A stretch of 64,000 bases of DNA from CAWIJJ01 sp963836425. Its GTDB lineage: Bacteria > Acidobacteriota > Terriglobia > Bryobacterales > Bryobacteraceae. Where the stretch lies: positions 1-64,000 of the forward strand of contig CAWIJJ010000017.1 of the NCBI GenBank assembly GCA_963836425.1, read 5' to 3'. The notes below the pieces were generated by a model that had not been told where the DNA came from, did not search any database, and saw nothing but the letters and a program-made list of their open reading frames with translations. The stretch's first letter is position 1, and each line of letters opens with the position of its first letter. A program made the position numbers and the translations under genes. Shown here piece after piece: positions 33,172-42,578 of the stretch.

Positions 33172-33606
33172 TCAGAGATGGCGGGTGAAGAGGAATGCGA
33201 CGGCGGCGATGACGAAAAACAGGAGGGCGGCCAGGATGGCGCGTTTGCGCGCGGGGGTCAGCCATTCGGGGGCGGCGGATGGGTCGTCCTGTCCCATGAT
33301 GGCGTGGACGAGGCGGCGCTGGACGGGGCCGGGGATGTTGCGCATGACGCGGGCGATTTCGCGGCGGCCGCGGCGGTCGGCGATCAGGATGGTGGCGGAG
33401 TTGGCGCTGTTGGTGGACTTCACCAGCTTTTCGCGAAGGGGGTTGGGAACTTCGTTGACGGAGCGGTAAACGGCACAACCGGAGCCGGTGGCAATCAAGA
33501 CGGTAGAGGTCTGGAAAACGCCGGTGGCGTTGGGATTGGGCTCGCCGCAGTTGGGGCAGCGTCTTTCTTCGCGGGCAAACGGCTTACGGCAGCGGGCACA
33601 GTCCAT
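33172..33606 (-). CDS. Zinc-ribbon membrane protein
   Basis: A 144-residue protein with an N-terminal zinc ribbon (CARCRKPF and CPNCGEPNP, two CxxC pairs), a soluble middle containing the ILIADRRGRREIARVMRNI segment, and one C-terminal membrane helix (RAILAALLFFVIAAVAFLF). Topology suggests a tail-anchored cytoplasmic domain. No family function is recognised. Its ATG overlaps the LysR stop by one base (TGATG), so it is translationally coupled to that regulator. Confidence 0.65.
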   Translation of the reverse strand: MDCARCRKPFAREERRCPNCGEPNPNATGVFQTSTVLIATGSGCAVYRSVNEVPNPLREKLVKSTNSANSATILIADRRGRREIARVMRNIPGPVQRRLVHAIMGQDDPSAAPEWLTPARKRAILAALLFFVIAAVAFLFTRHL

Positions 33607-34535
33607 CAGGCTACGACACGCGGGGTCTTGCTTTTTTGACCAGCACCGCGATCCTCCCCCACATTATCGAGCACTACCTGAATAAAACCTAGAGCTGCTT
33701 TAGATAACGCCTTGTCCTTCCGGTAGATCAGGCCGAGGCGGCGAATCATGGGCTCGGGCGCGAGGGCCAGGGCCTTCAATTTACCGGAGGCGATTTCTTC
33801 CCGGCAATTGGAAACGGCCAGGAAGGTCAGTCCCATTCCGGCCATGACGAAGCGCTTCATCATCTCGGTGGAATCGAGTTCCAGGGAAATGCGGACGTCA
33901 TCCTCCACCGGTTCCAGCCAGCGGTTGACGCGGGTGCGGGTGCGGCCCTGCTGGGGCAGGACCAGGAAATCGGCGGTGACGTCCTGGGGGAGGACCGATT
34001 CGCGCGCCTCCAGGGGATGGCCGGCGGGCACCATGAGGCGGATTTCGTCCTGGTGGACATTCACGACTTCCACGCGTTTTTCATCGAGCGGCAACTGGGT
34101 GAGGCCGAAGTCGGCGGAATTGTCGAGGACGGCTTCGAGGACGCGCGAGCCGAAGGAGCGGTTCACCTGGAGCTGGACGCCGGAGAACTGGCGGCGGTAT
34201 TCGGAGAAGACCTTGGGCAGGACGTAGATACAGGTGGCCTCATTGGCGGCAATGACGAGTTCGCCGCGGGGCGTGTTTTCAAGTTCGGCGATGGCGTCCT
34301 GGGCGCGGCGGCGGAGGTCGAGGATCTGCTGGGCGTAATCGGCGAAGATGCGGCCGGCGGTGGTCAGGGAGATGCGGCTGCCGAAGCGTTCGAACAGTTC
34401 GGCGCGCAGTTCCTGCTCGAGCTGGCGGACCTGGGCGCTGATGGCGGGCTGGGTGCGGAAACAGGTCTGCGCGGCCTTGGAAAAGCTCTTCAGGCGGACG
34501 ATTTCCAAAAACGTGTGGAGCTGGTCCAGATCCAT
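33606..34535 (-). CDS. LysR-family transcriptional regulator
   Basis: I use the ATG at 34,535 (MDLDQLHTFLEIV, 309 residues), the canonical LysR start; the open frame further upstream overlaps the divergent gene and is not family-like. The winged helix is LKSFSKAAQTCFRTQPAISAQVRQLEQELRAELF. The effector domain follows (GELVIAANEATCIYVLPKVFSEYRRQF, then DFGLTQLPLDEKRVEVVNVHQDEIRLMV). The pattern resembles the CysB/CbbR side of the family, but the inducer cannot be named. The target may be the divergent TIGR03790 gene 106 bases away. Confidence 0.9.
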   Translation of the reverse strand: MDLDQLHTFLEIVRLKSFSKAAQTCFRTQPAISAQVRQLEQELRAELFERFGSRISLTTAGRIFADYAQQILDLRRRAQDAIAELENTPRGELVIAANEATCIYVLPKVFSEYRRQFSGVQLQVNRSFGSRVLEAVLDNSADFGLTQLPLDEKRVEVVNVHQDEIRLMVPAGHPLEARESVLPQDVTADFLVLPQQGRTRTRVNRWLEPVEDDVRISLELDSTEMMKRFVMAGMGLTFLAVSNCREEIASGKLKALALAPEPMIRRLGLIYRKDKALSKAALGFIQVVLDNVGEDRGAGQKSKTPRVVA

Positions 34536-34641
34536 ATCAGGTGTGCCGGTCTTCGACGGGGCCGGGTACGCCGAGCATTGGTAGTTATTGTAACAGTCCG
34601 GGGCATACCGGCGCGTACCGGCGACTGCTACCATTTCTGAC

Positions 34642-35724
34642 ATGCGCCTCGTTCTGCTGCTGGCGGGGCTGGGTACGCTGGCAGCGCAGACCGGTGAAAA
34701 CGTGCTGGTAGTGGTCAACCGCGGCAGCGAGGAGTCGCGGCAGATCGGGGAGTATTACCAATCGCGCCGGGGGGTGCCGGCGGGGAACGTGTGCCGGATC
34801 GACGCTTCGACGAAAGAGGAGATCGGCTGGACCGAGTACCAGCAGCAGATCGAGAAACCGGTTGGGGAGTGCCTGAAGAAGAACCGGTTAGCGGAAAAGG
34901 TGTGGTACCTGGTGACCACGCTTGGCGTTCCCCTGAAGATCGACGGCGGCGGACGGGACCTGGCGACGGAGCGGGCGAGCGTCGATTCGGAACTCACGCT
35001 GCTCTATTCGAAGCTGAAGGGCAAGACTTACGAACGGGCCGGGCGGATTGGCAATCCTCTGTTCGGGCAGCGCGAGGCGCCGTTTCAGAACTCGCGATTC
35101 GGCATCTACCTGGTAACCCGGCTGGCCGCCTACGATGTGGCGGGGGTGAAGGGGATGATCGACCGGTCGCTGGCGGCGCGGAACCGCGGAAAGTTCGTGC
35201 TGGATTTGAAATCGGCCGGCGATGAAATGGGAAACGACTGGCTGCGGACGGCGGCCATCCTGCTGCCCGCGGACCGGGTGACGCTGGACGAGACGGGGAA
35301 GGCGCTAGCGGGAGTGAAGGACGCGATCGGGTATGCTTCGTGGGGCTCGAACGACCCGGCCCGGAAGACGCGGTTCCCGGGTTTTTCGTGGCTGCCGGGG
35401 GCGATTGCGACCGAGTACGTGTCTACCGACGGGCGCACGTTCCAGCGGCCGCCGGACAAGTGGAACATCACCAGCTGGGCGGACAGGTTTCACTTTTTCG
35501 GGGGGTCGCCGCAGGGTTTGAGCGCGGACCTGCTGCTCGAAGGGGCGACGGGGGTTTCGGGGAACGTGTACGAACCCTATTTGGACGCGTGCGTGCGGCC
35601 GCAGTACCTGTTTCCGGCATATTACAAGGGGCGCAACCTGGCGGAGAGCTTCTACCTGGGGACGCCGTATCTGAGCTGGCAGGGGATTGTGCTGGGGGAT
35701 CCGCTGTGCATGCTGCGGAAATAG
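34642..35724 (+). CDS. TIGR03790-family exported protein
   Basis: A 360-residue protein with a short signal peptide (MRLVLLLAGLGTLAAQ). The pattern NVLVVVNRGSEESRQIGEYYQSRRGVPAGNVCRID, then VWYLVTTLGVPLKI, and a late VSGNVYEPYLDACVRPQYLFPAYYKGRNLAESFYLGTPYLSWQGIVLGDPL fits the TIGR03790 family. The function of that family is not established. Conserved residues in the C-terminal half suggest an enzyme-like domain with cysteine and aspartate positions. Expressed divergently from the LysR regulator, which may control it. Confidence 0.75.
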   Translation: MRLVLLLAGLGTLAAQTGENVLVVVNRGSEESRQIGEYYQSRRGVPAGNVCRIDASTKEEIGWTEYQQQIEKPVGECLKKNRLAEKVWYLVTTLGVPLKIDGGGRDLATERASVDSELTLLYSKLKGKTYERAGRIGNPLFGQREAPFQNSRFGIYLVTRLAAYDVAGVKGMIDRSLAARNRGKFVLDLKSAGDEMGNDWLRTAAILLPADRVTLDETGKALAGVKDAIGYASWGSNDPARKTRFPGFSWLPGAIATEYVSTDGRTFQRPPDKWNITSWADRFHFFGGSPQGLSADLLLEGATGVSGNVYEPYLDACVRPQYLFPAYYKGRNLAESFYLGTPYLSWQGIVLGDPLCMLRK

Positions 35725-35735
35725 GCTGGAAATAG

Positions 35736-35762
35736 AAAAGGCCGGAAGGTTTACTCCCGGCC
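35736..35762 (-). terminator. Rho-independent terminator of the Spy-like gene
   Basis: On the minus strand GGCCGG / CCGGCC form a 6-bp stem with a 10-11-base loop, followed by TTTTCTATTT. It lies about 25 bases after the Spy-like stop and may also slow the convergent transcript. Confidence 0.65.
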
Positions 35763-35785
35763 CGGATTTGGAAAAGGCGCGAACG

Positions 35786-36281
35786 TTACTGCTGGTTCCC
35801 GCGGTTCTGCATCCGATTCTGCATTCGCTCCTGCATCTTCTGCCTGCGATTCTGCATTTTCTGGCGCATGTCCGCCATCTTGGCCTGCTGGTCCGGAGTC
35901 AGAATCTCCTTGAACCTGGCTTGCGCTTCGGCCTGGGCGGCCATGACCTGGCCGCGGAGCGTGCCCTGCTGTGCGGAAAGGCTGCGGATCTGGGCTGCGT
36001 CGTTGGCCTGCATGGCGGTGCGCAACGCCTCGCGGTTCTGCTTCAACTGCTCACGAATGGGCTTGGTGTTTTCGCGCGCCTGATCGAAGATGGCTTTGGC
36101 CTGCTGCTTCTGCGAGTCGGTCAGGTTCAGGTTCTGCATGACACGCCGCTGGATCATGCCGCGCTGCGCGTTTGCCGCGCGCCCTGCGCGGAGGCCCGGG
36201 CGGGTTGCCGGCGTTTGGGCAAGCGCCATGCCGGCGGCTAATCACCGCTATGCCAGCGGTTCGAATGAGTCGTTCTGTCAT
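35786..36281 (-). CDS. Spy/CpxP-like periplasmic chaperone, frameshift in the signal peptide
   Basis: The mature part (from MALAQTPATRPG, 147 codons) is rich in Gln, Arg, Met and Ala, and has the two LTxxQ-type motifs of Spy/CpxP: NLTDSQKQQAKAIFDQARENTKPI and LTPDQQAKMADMRQKM. The natural N-terminus appears to be MTERLIRTAGIAV from the ATG at 36,281, but a one-base frame change near 36,240 separates it from LAAGMALAQ, which completes the signal peptide. With the frame corrected the protein is about 165 residues. Spy binds unfolded proteins in the periplasm. It is divergent from a CpxR/CpxA-like pair, its usual regulator. Confidence 0.8.
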
Positions 36282-36409
36282 TGGTCTCAATACCTCACAA
36301 GTAGACGAGGCCCGCGGTCCTTCGATTTCCGGCCGCGGTATCGGTTTTAACTACCGGCCTCGATTTGCTAAACCCGTTTGCTTTCGCGATGTTGCGGTGC
36401 GTACGCGGA

Positions 36410-36444
36410 TTTACGAACGCTTACAAGATGCTACCGAGTCTTAC
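36410..36444 (-). promoter_or_regulatory. CpxR-box-like site in the spy/cpxR intergenic region
   Basis: On the minus strand GTAAG-N5-GTAAA (36,424-36,410) closely matches the CpxR consensus of two GTAAA half-sites separated by about five bases. Another GTAAG lies 20 bases upstream (36,444-36,440). The site is about 130 bases from the corrected spy start and 35-70 bases from the regulator start. Confidence 0.5.
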
Positions 36445-36478
36445 CTTCAGCGGCGGCCGGGCATGATACAGTCGAGCC

Positions 36479-37189
36479 GTGCACATCTTACTGGTGGATG
36501 ACGACGCGGAACTCTGCTCCCTGCTGGGCGCATTTCTACAGCGTGAAGGATTCACGGTGGAGTGCGAACACGAGGGGAACCGCGGCCTGGAGCGGGCGCT
36601 TCAGGAGGGGAACGACCTGGTGGTGCTGGACGTGATGCTGCCGGGCATCGACGGCTTCGAGATCCTGCGGCGGCTGCGGAAGGTGAGCCGGGTGCCGGTG
36701 ATCATGCTGACGGCGCGCGGGGAGGATGTAGACCGGATTGTGGGGCTCGAGCTGGGGGCCGACGACTATCTTCCGAAGCCATTCAATCCGAAGGAATTAG
36801 CGGCTAGGATGCGGGCTGTCATGCGGCGCTACGAGCCGCGTCCGGCGGGCGGCCCGGGACGGATCGAAGTGAACGGGGTGGTGCTGGACCCGGGCACCCG
36901 CGAGGTATTCAGCAAGGGCCAGCCGGTGGACCTGACCACTTTCGAGTTCGATATTCTGGAGATGCTGCTGCGATCGGCCGGGCGGGTGCTTTCGCGCGAC
37001 GCCCTGATGGAGAACTTCTACAACCGCAAAGCCACGCCTTTCGATCGCTCGATCGATATGCATATCAGCCACTTGCGCAAGAAGCTGGAAGGCGGTGAAG
37101 CGCTCATCAAGACGATCCGCGGGGTGGGTTACCAGTTCGCGCGGACGCCGGAAGAGGCACAGGCGGTGGAGGACCGGCGCACCGGATGA
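36479..37189 (+). CDS. OmpR/CpxR-type response regulator
   Basis: A 236-residue regulator starting at GTG 36,479. The receiver domain has the acidic pair DDD (7-9), phospho-acceptor Asp51 (VVLDVMLPGIDG), Thr in MLTARGE and Lys100 (LPKPFNP). A winged-helix output domain follows (RIEVNGVVLDPGTREVF to HISHLRKKLEGGEALIKTIRGVGYQF). The pattern is close to CpxR. It overlaps the kinase gene by 4 bases (ATGA) and faces the Spy-like gene, so an envelope-stress role is likely. Confidence 0.9.
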   Translation: MHILLVDDDAELCSLLGAFLQREGFTVECEHEGNRGLERALQEGNDLVVLDVMLPGIDGFEILRRLRKVSRVPVIMLTARGEDVDRIVGLELGADDYLPKPFNPKELAARMRAVMRRYEPRPAGGPGRIEVNGVVLDPGTREVFSKGQPVDLTTFEFDILEMLLRSAGRVLSRDALMENFYNRKATPFDRSIDMHISHLRKKLEGGEALIKTIRGVGYQFARTPEEAQAVEDRRTG

Positions 37190-38508
37190 GAACGCTGTTC
37201 GCCAAAATCGTCCTGTGGTTCTGGGTGTCGCTGGCGATCACGGTGGTGGGCTCGGCATTTATTTCAGCGTTGACGGTGAACCGGAACGTGTCGTACGACC
37301 AATCGCCCGGGGCGCGGCTGGTGACGTTCCAGCTCGAGGAGGCGCGGGCGGCGTACGAAAACGGCGGGCGCCCGGCACTCGAGACGCTGCTTGAAAACCT
37401 GGAGAAGATTTACGGCGCGCGCGGAATCCTGGCGGACGACCACGGCAGGGATCTGCTGACCGGGGAGGACCGCTCGGACCTGATCCGGCGGGGACGGTTG
37501 CGGGTGCCGTTCCGGCTGCTGGGATGGGGGGACACGGTGATGGCGCGCCGTTCGGAAGACGGCCGCTACTGGTTCCTGTTCATCTCGCCGAGGGAGCAGC
37601 CGGGCGCGTGGTTCCTGACTCCGGACCACATTTTCATTCTGGCGGCGGCGATTCTGCTGTGCTACTGGCTGGCTTACCACCTGACCAGCCCGGTGCGGGC
37701 GCTGCAAAAGGCGGTGGAACAGTTCGGGCGGGGCGATCTTTCGGCGCGGGCGGGGTCGGACAGAAGGGACGAGCTGGGGCAGCTCGCGCGGACTTTCGAC
37801 CGCATGGCGGATCGGATCGAAACGCTGCTGGCGGCAGAGCGGCGGCTGTTGCTGGATATTTCGCATGAGCTGCGGTCGCCGCTGGCGCGGCTGGGGGTGG
37901 CGGTGGAACTGGCGCGGTCCGGAGACGATGTGCAGGGGACGCTGGACCGCATCCAGAAGGAGTCGGACCGTCTGAATTCGCTGGTAGGGCAGTTGCTCCA
38001 GGTGACGCGGGCGGAGGGAGATCCGGCCTCGCTGCGGCGGAATCCGGTCCGGCTGGACGAGCTGGTGCAGCAACTGGTGGACGAATCCGGGATTGAGGCG
38101 GCGGCGCGAGGGTGCGCGCTCAAATACGGGCCGCGGGAACCGGCGACGGTGGAAGGCGATCCGGAACTGCTGCGGCGGGCGGTAGAGAACGTGCTGCGCA
38201 ACGCGATCCGGCATTCGCCGCGCGAGGCGCCGGTGGAAGTTTCGGTGGCGCGAAGCGACGGCAACGTGCGGGTGGACGTACGGGACTACGGCGGCGGCGT
38301 GCCGGAAGAGGCGCTGCCGCGGCTGTTCGATCCTTTCTACCGGGTGGAATCGGACCGCGACCGGGCCAGCGGCGGGACGGGGCTGGGGCTCTCGATCGCG
38401 CGGCGGGCGGTAGAACTGCACAAGGGCAAAATCCGCGCGCGCAATGCGCAACCCGGCCTCGAGGTGGAGCTGGAGCTGCCCGTGGCCGAGACACTCAGCC
38501 TGACATAA
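37186..38508 (+). CDS. CpxA-type sensor histidine kinase
   Basis: A 440-residue kinase with a first membrane helix (about 8-28), a sensor region of about 115 residues, a second helix (about 148-165), a HAMP domain (SPVRALQKAVEQFGRGDLSAR), the phospho-acceptor His227 in LLLDISHELRSPLARLG and a complete ATPase domain: RRAVENVLRNAIRHSP (N box), DYGGGVPEEALPRLFDPFYRV and GGTGLGLSIARR (G boxes). The H-box wording is the CpxA type. It shares the operon with the response regulator and ends just before the S9 peptidase start. Confidence 0.92.
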   Translation: MRTLFAKIVLWFWVSLAITVVGSAFISALTVNRNVSYDQSPGARLVTFQLEEARAAYENGGRPALETLLENLEKIYGARGILADDHGRDLLTGEDRSDLIRRGRLRVPFRLLGWGDTVMARRSEDGRYWFLFISPREQPGAWFLTPDHIFILAAAILLCYWLAYHLTSPVRALQKAVEQFGRGDLSARAGSDRRDELGQLARTFDRMADRIETLLAAERRLLLDISHELRSPLARLGVAVELARSGDDVQGTLDRIQKESDRLNSLVGQLLQVTRAEGDPASLRRNPVRLDELVQQLVDESGIEAAARGCALKYGPREPATVEGDPELLRRAVENVLRNAIRHSPREAPVEVSVARSDGNVRVDVRDYGGGVPEEALPRLFDPFYRVESDRDRASGGTGLGLSIARRAVELHKGKIRARNAQPGLEVELELPVAETLSLT

Positions 38509-38515
38509 TAAACGT

Positions 38516-40787
38516 ATGCTGCGACGCGGTTTTCCTGGCCACCGGACTGCTTTGCCTGATCGCCCTGCCGGTGCTGCGCGGTTCCGAACGACTGGACGGC
38601 GAGCTCAAGCGGATTTTCGATTCGCGCGAGTTCCGCGGCGGGCGTTTCGGGCCGTCGCGATGGATCGAGAATGGCGCCGCGTACACGACGGTGGAAGCGA
38701 GCGAGGCGGCGGCGGACGGAACGGACATCGTTCGCTACGAAACGGCCACGGGGCGGCGGCAGGTGTTGATTTCCGCGGCGCAGTTGACTCCGGCGGGGGG
38801 CAAGCCGCTCGAGGTGGAGGACTACGCGTGGTCCGGCGATTCGCAGCGCCTGATGGTATTCACGAACGGCCAGAAGGTGTGGAGGCAAAACACGCGCGGC
38901 GATTTTTGGGTGCTGGACCGGAAGCGGGGGTCGCTCAAGAAACTGGGCGGCGCGGCGCCGTCCGCGAGCCTGATGTTCGCCAAGTTCTCGCCGGACGGAT
39001 CGAAGGCGGCGTACGTGCGCGGGCAGAACATTTACGTGGAGGACCTGGATTCGGGCGCAATCCGTCAACTCACGGCGGACGGCGGGGGCGCGATCATCAA
39101 CGGCACGGGCGACTGGGTGTACGAGGAGGAGCTGAACCTGCGGGACGGATTCCGCTGGAGTCCGGACGGAAGGTCGATCGCGTACTGGCAGCTCGATTCG
39201 AACGGCGTGCAGCAGTACGCGCTGGTGAATTACACGGACGCACTCTATCCGAAGATCACCGAGATTCCGTACCCGAAGGTGGGGACCACGAACTCGGCGG
39301 CGCGGGTGGGGGTGGTGAGCGTGCGGGGCGGCAAGACGAAATGGATGGCGATTCCGGGCGATCCGCGGCAGAACTACATCTGGCGGATGGACTGGGCGGG
39401 GAACAGCCGCGAGCTGGCGGTGGGCCAGTTGAACCGGCTGCAAAACCGCGCGGTGGTGTACCTGGCGGAAGCGGAAACGGGGAAGGCGGCGCCGATGCTG
39501 GAGGACCGGGACGAGGCGTGGGTGGACATTCCGGAAGCGGGCCTGGAGATCGCGCCGCAGCGGTTCGACTGGGTGGACGGGGGCAAGCGGCTGTTATGGC
39601 TGAGCGAGCGCGACGGCTGGCGGCACGCCTATGCTTATCCGCGGGACGGAGGCGCTCCGCGCGCGATCTCGACGGGCGCGTGGGACATCATCGGCCTGGA
39701 AGGCGTGGACCCGGGCGGGCGCTGGCTGTATTACCTGGCGTCGCCCGATAATGCGACGGAGCGGTATCTGTACCGGGCGAGGCTGGACGAGGCGGGGACG
39801 CCGGAACGGCTGACGCCGGCGGATGAAAAGGGCACGCACTCCTACGACATTTCGCCGGATTGCCGCTGGGCGCTGCACACGTATTCGAACTTCAATCAGC
39901 CGCCGGTGACGACGCTGGTGCAATTGCCGGAACACAAGGTGGTGCGGGCGCTACAGGAGAACGGCCCGCTGCGCGCGGCGGTGGCGTCGCTCGATTCGGC
40001 TCCCGCCGAGTTTCTGCGCGTGGCCGCGGGCGACGGCCTGACGGTGGACGGGTGGCTGCTGAAGCCGAAGAATTTCGACCCGGGCAAAAAGTATCCGCTG
40101 CTGGTCTATGTGTACGGAGAGCCGGCGTCGTCGACGGTGATGAACCAGTGGGGCGGATCGCGGGCGCTGTTTCACCGGGCGCTGGCGAACGACGGGTACC
40201 TGGTGGCGAGCTTTGACAATCGCGGATCGCCGTCGCCGCGCGGGCGGGAATGGCGCAAGTCGATTTACGGCGCGGTGGGGGTGCTGGCTACGGTGGACCA
40301 GACGGCGGCGGTGGAATCGCTGGCGAAGGACCGGCCGTACGTGGACCGGGACCGCATCGCGGTGTGGGGCTGGAGCGGGGGCGGCACGAACACGCTGAAC
40401 CTGATGTTCCGCTCGCCGGAGGTATTCAAAGTGGGGGTGTCGGTGGCGCCGGTGCCGGATCAGAAACTGTACGACACCATTTACCAGGAGCGCTACATGG
40501 GTCTGCCGGATTCGAACGCGGAGGGCTACCGGAAAGGGTCGGCGATTCACTTTGCGGCGGGCCTCGCGGGCAAGCTGCTGGTGGTGCACGGGACGGGCGA
40601 CGACAACGTTCATTTCCAGGGCACGCAGATGCTGATCAACCGGCTGGTGGAGTTGGGGAAGCCGTTCGACTTCATGGAGTATCCGAACCGGACGCATTCG
40701 ATTTCGGAGGGCAAGGGGACGTCGCTGCATCTGTACCGGCTGATCGCGCGCTACCTGGAGACGAACCTGACGCCGGGCGGGCGGTAG
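38516..40787 (+). CDS. S9 family prolyl dipeptidyl peptidase (DPP IV-like), frameshift in the signal peptide
   Basis: About 755 residues. The ATG at 38,516 gives MLRRGF; an extra C at 38,534 then shifts the frame, after which LATGLLCLIALPVLRGSERLDGELKRIFDSREF completes a signal peptide and the mature start. The propeller domain follows (AYVRGQNIYVEDLDSGAIRQLTADG, VYEEELNLRDGFRWSPDGRSIAYWQ), then the catalytic domain with nucleophile GWSGGG, Asp in VVHGTGDDNVHFQ and His in YPNRTHSIS. The triad is complete. It probably removes Xaa-Pro dipeptides outside the cytoplasm. As written, translation from the ATG would terminate early. Confidence 0.82.
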
Positions 40788-40804
40788 AGGGCGCGGGGCG
40801 GCCG

Positions 40805-41645
40805 TTAGGCGCGGAGAGCGCGAAGGACGATCCAGGATTTCTCGAGCGCGGAGAGGCGGACGCGGCGGCGGAAGACGTCGAAGTCGCTGGCGACGATGCG
40901 TTCGAGGAGTTCGGAGTAGATGGCGATCAGGGCCCACAGCGAGCGGCGGCTGCGGCGGTGGATAAGGTCGAGGAGAGGGCGGGACTCGTCGTAATAGGCG
41001 CGGGCGCGCGCAGCCTCGAAACGCATCAGCTGGATGAAAGCGGGAGTGTGATTGCCGGCGTCGAGGTCCTCGGGCGTGACGCCGAACCGGCGGAGGTCTT
41101 CGGCGGGGAGGTAGACGCGCCCCATGGCGGCGTCTTCGCGAACGTCGCGCAGGATGTTGGTGAGCTGAAAGGCGACGCCGCATTTTTCGGCGAGGGGCAG
41201 GGCGCTGGGGGTATCGAAGCCGAAGATGTGAACGACGGTGAGGCCGACGACGGAGGCGACCTGATAGCAGTAGCGGTAGAGCTCGTCGAAGGTTTCCAGG
41301 CGGCGCGGTTCGAGGTCGGATGCGACGCCGTGGACCATTTCACGGAAGTAGACGTGGGGAATGCCGAAGCGGCGGACGGTGTGGTGGAAGGCGGGCCACA
41401 CGGGATGGTCGCCGAAGCGGCCCTCGAAGCGCCTCCTCCATTTCGCCGCGCCAGCGCTCGATGGCGCCGCGGGTGGCGCCGGGCTCGTCGCTGAGGTCGT
41501 CACAGTAGCGCATGAACGCGTAGATGGCGCACATGGCTTTGCGCTGCTGGGGCGAGAGCAGGAGGAACGAGTAGTAGAAGTTCCGCGCGCGGCTGCGGGC
41601 GACGCCCATGGCATAGGCGTAGGAGCGGTCCACGGGGTTCATCAT
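40805..41645 (-). CDS. hpnD: Presqualene diphosphate synthase HpnD, one frameshift
   Basis: The ATG at 41,645 overlaps the hpnC stop. The N-terminal frame gives MMNPVDRSYAYAMGVARSRARNFYYSFLLLSPQQRKAMCAIYAF and the first aspartate motif YCDDLSDE. A one-base frame change near 41,430 separates it from the rest, which carries the second motif LTNILRDVREDAAMGRVYLP and the usual end. Joined, it has about 280 residues, the normal length. HpnD condenses two farnesyl diphosphates to presqualene diphosphate. It is the last gene of the hopanoid operon; hpnE, which would finish squalene with HpnC, is not present in the window. Confidence 0.85.
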
Positions 41646-42577
41646 GCGGCCCGCAGAAAGGCCACGCGCACCAGGGACGCGAGCAGCAGCCTCATCCTCT
41701 CGGTCTTGGAGACGGCGGGCCGCGCGGCGAGAACGTTGTAGCCCATGCTCTCGATTTTTTCGAGGACGCGGAGGCCGCCGCGGCTGAACAGGTCGAGATC
41801 GAGGGCGAGGCGGCGGTCCACCATACCGACGAGCGGAAGGCCCTGGAGGAAGAGTGCCCGGGCGCGGTCCACGATTTCCCGCATCACTCCGGCGAAGGCG
41901 GGATTGAAGCGGCCGGCGAACAGTTCCTGCTCGGAGTAGCCGTGGCGCCCGATGACTTCGAGGGGGATGTAGATGCGGTCCTTGAGCAGGTCCACGGTGA
42001 CATCCTGCCAGAAGTTGGCGAGTTGGAGGGCGGTACAGGTGGCATCGGAGAGGGTCTGGCGCTGCGGGTCTGAGTAGCCGCAGAGGTAGAGCACAAGGCG
42101 GCCGACGGGATTGGCCGAGTTGCGGCAGTAATCGAACAGCTCGCTCCAATCGCGGTAGCGGCCGACGCGCTGATCCTGGATGAAGGCAGCGATCAGGTCG
42201 GCGAACGGCCCGCGCGGAATGGAGTGGCGGGCGACGGTTTCGCGCAAGGCGACGAAGACGGGATGGGTGGCGCGGCCGGCATACATGGCGTCGAGCTCGC
42301 CGGACCACCAGTCGAGGAGACGGAGGCTTTCGTCGCGATCGCCGATTTCATCGCCGAGGTCGTCGGACCAGCGGCAGTAGGAGTAGACATTGAAGAAGTC
42401 CTGGTGCAGGCGCTTGGGGAGCAGGAAGCTGACGACGTGAAAGTTTTCGTAGTGGCTGGTGGCGAGCCAGCGGGTATAGGCGCGGGCTTCGTCCGGAGCG
42501 TACACCCTGGCGAGGGCTTCCCGGCTGCGCGCAAAGAGGGCGGGCGGCAGAAATGCGGATGCGCCCTGGCCTGGCAT
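41642..42577 (-). CDS. hpnC: Squalene synthase HpnC (hydroxysqualene synthase)
   Basis: The 311-residue trans-isoprenyl synthase is intact. It has YTRWLATSHYENFHVVSFLLPKRL, the first aspartate motif RWSDDLGDE and the second ALQLANFWQDVTVDLLKDRIYIP, with the HpnC-type N-terminus. It converts presqualene diphosphate to hydroxysqualene. It starts 1 base after the upstream dehydrogenase gene and overlaps hpnD by 4 bases (ATGA). Confidence 0.9.
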   Translation of the reverse strand: MPGQGASAFLPPALFARSREALARVYAPDEARAYTRWLATSHYENFHVVSFLLPKRLHQDFFNVYSYCRWSDDLGDEIGDRDESLRLLDWWSGELDAMYAGRATHPVFVALRETVARHSIPRGPFADLIAAFIQDQRVGRYRDWSELFDYCRNSANPVGRLVLYLCGYSDPQRQTLSDATCTALQLANFWQDVTVDLLKDRIYIPLEVIGRHGYSEQELFAGRFNPAFAGVMREIVDRARALFLQGLPLVGMVDRRLALDLDLFSRGGLRVLEKIESMGYNVLAARPAVSKTERMRLLLASLVRVAFLRAA

Positions 42578-42578
42578 T

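Noticed and set aside
34536..34718. 61-residue N-terminal extension of the LysR regulator
   Set aside because: It precedes the canonical LysR start MDLDQLHTF and overlaps the divergent gene's 5' end.
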